Shown piece by piece: positions 4,912-5,069 of a stretch of 5,069 nt of DNA. The notes under the pieces were generated by a model. It was not told where the DNA came from, did no database searches, and saw nothing but the letters and a program-made list of their open reading frames with translations. The stretch is from assembly GCA_023144115.1 (NCBI GenBank), contig JAGLGH010000177.1, positions 1 through 5,069 of the forward strand. Direction: 5' to 3'. This DNA comes from Nanobdellota archaeon (GTDB taxonomy: Archaea; Nanobdellota; Nanobdellia; Woesearchaeales; JAGLGH01). The position numbers were made by a program, and so were the translations under genes. Within the stretch, counting starts at the first letter, position 1. The number at the start of each line of letters is the position of its first letter.

Positions 4912-4940
4912 AAAGCTATCAGCGGTCAGCTTTTAGCTTT
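4912..4940. repeat. Imperfect inverted repeat (AAAGCTA / TAGCTTT)
   Basis: AAAGCTA (4912-4918) pairs with TAGCTTT (4934-4940), and AGC (4921-4923) pairs with GCT (4929-4931), around a 5-base loop and a symmetric 2x2 internal loop. It directly follows the degenerate third 9-mer, so the two may form one composite intergenic element. Confidence 0.5.
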
Positions 4941-4978
4941 ATTTGGATATAACACCATTAAGTTGCAACCTGATTACT

Positions 4979-5017
4979 GGGGTGTAAATTCTACCCCCTC
5001 ATTTTTAATTTTTTTTT
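4979..5017 (+). terminator. Hairpin with T-run, terminator-like
   Basis: GGGGT (4979-4983) pairs with ACCCC (4993-4997) around a 9-base loop, followed by T5 (5002-5006) and T9 (5009-5017). The form is terminator-like for the plus strand, yet no plus-strand gene ends upstream in the window. It may end readthrough or antisense transcripts, or the T-run may simply belong to the next promoter. Confidence 0.35.
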
Positions 5018-5023
5018 ATATAG
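5015..5023 (+). promoter_or_regulatory. TATA box near the right edge
   Basis: TTTATATAG is centred 25 bases before the ATG at 5044, the same geometry as the leaderless promoters of the YkgJ-type and fic genes. This supports a plus-strand gene leaving the window. Confidence 0.4.
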
Positions 5024-5043
5024 ATAAATATAACGATTTTCTT

Positions 5044-5069
5044 ATGCCCAATGCGCATGTCAAAATCAT
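5044..5069 (+). CDS. Possible first codons of a gene leaving the right edge
   Basis: Two starts are possible. The ATG at 5044 reads MPNAHVKI and fits the TATA spacing. The ATG at 5051, in another frame, reads MRMSKS. Too few codons are present to name a product. The second reading recalls the N-terminus of bacterial-type prolyl-tRNA synthetase, but six residues prove nothing. Confidence 0.25.

Larger units (their letters stand above)
4817..5014. other. Gene-free region with short intergenic repeats
   Basis: No supported gene lies between the tpiA promoter and the probable promoter at the right edge. The region contains a tandem 9-mer, an imperfect hairpin and a hairpin with T-run, listed separately. 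The tandem CACGGATTA and the GCTATCAGC/GGTCAGC type of sequence resemble dispersed intergenic repeats I recall from environmental bacterial genomes. No second copy is present in this window to prove dispersal. Confidence 0.5.

Overview
The window is AT-rich and carries seven protein-coding loci, with no rRNA or tRNA that I can see. The left two thirds read as archaeal. Several genes have a TATA-like box centred about 26-27 bases before the start codon with no ribosome binding site (leaderless start), some with a purine-rich BRE-like stretch. The convergent gene ends carry oligo-T runs, and the Fic protein has the N-terminal layout I associate with archaeal Fic proteins. The envelope proteins resemble families I associate with DPANN-type archaea (Woesearchaeota/Pacearchaeota-like). 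That assignment comes from memory of the families and is not proven here. The tpi region differs: it encodes a bacterial-type triosephosphate isomerase behind an exact bacterial-style TTGACA-17-TATAAT promoter and a GGAGGT box, which suggests horizontal transfer or a bacterial host.

Layout. 1-316 (minus): N-terminal part of a secreted repeat protein that runs off the left edge. 317-581: divergent intergenic region with two promoters. 582-884 (plus): YkgJ-type cysteine-cluster protein. 957-1490 and 1514-1960 (plus): a probable two-gene unit of a cysteine-rich lipoprotein and a four-helix membrane protein. 1983-2951 (minus): class II Fic AMP-transferase whose TATA box sits inside a perfect 12-bp inverted repeat. 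3041-3084: strong branched hairpin. 3114-4289 (minus): a protein built from about twelve 28-residue helical repeats. 4312-4746 (minus): triosephosphate isomerase cut off at about 140 residues, directly upstream of the repeat gene and in a different frame. 4817-5069: non-coding DNA with short tandem and inverted repeats, a hairpin with T-run, and probably the promoter and first codons of a plus-strand gene leaving the right edge.

Three loci (secreted repeat protein, lipoprotein, membrane protein) concern the cell envelope. Fic is a self-contained, tightly controlled modifier of other proteins. The points most worth checking are the operator-like inverted repeat around the fic promoter, the truncated tpi with a possible frameshift into the helical-repeat gene, and the 28-residue repeat protein itself.
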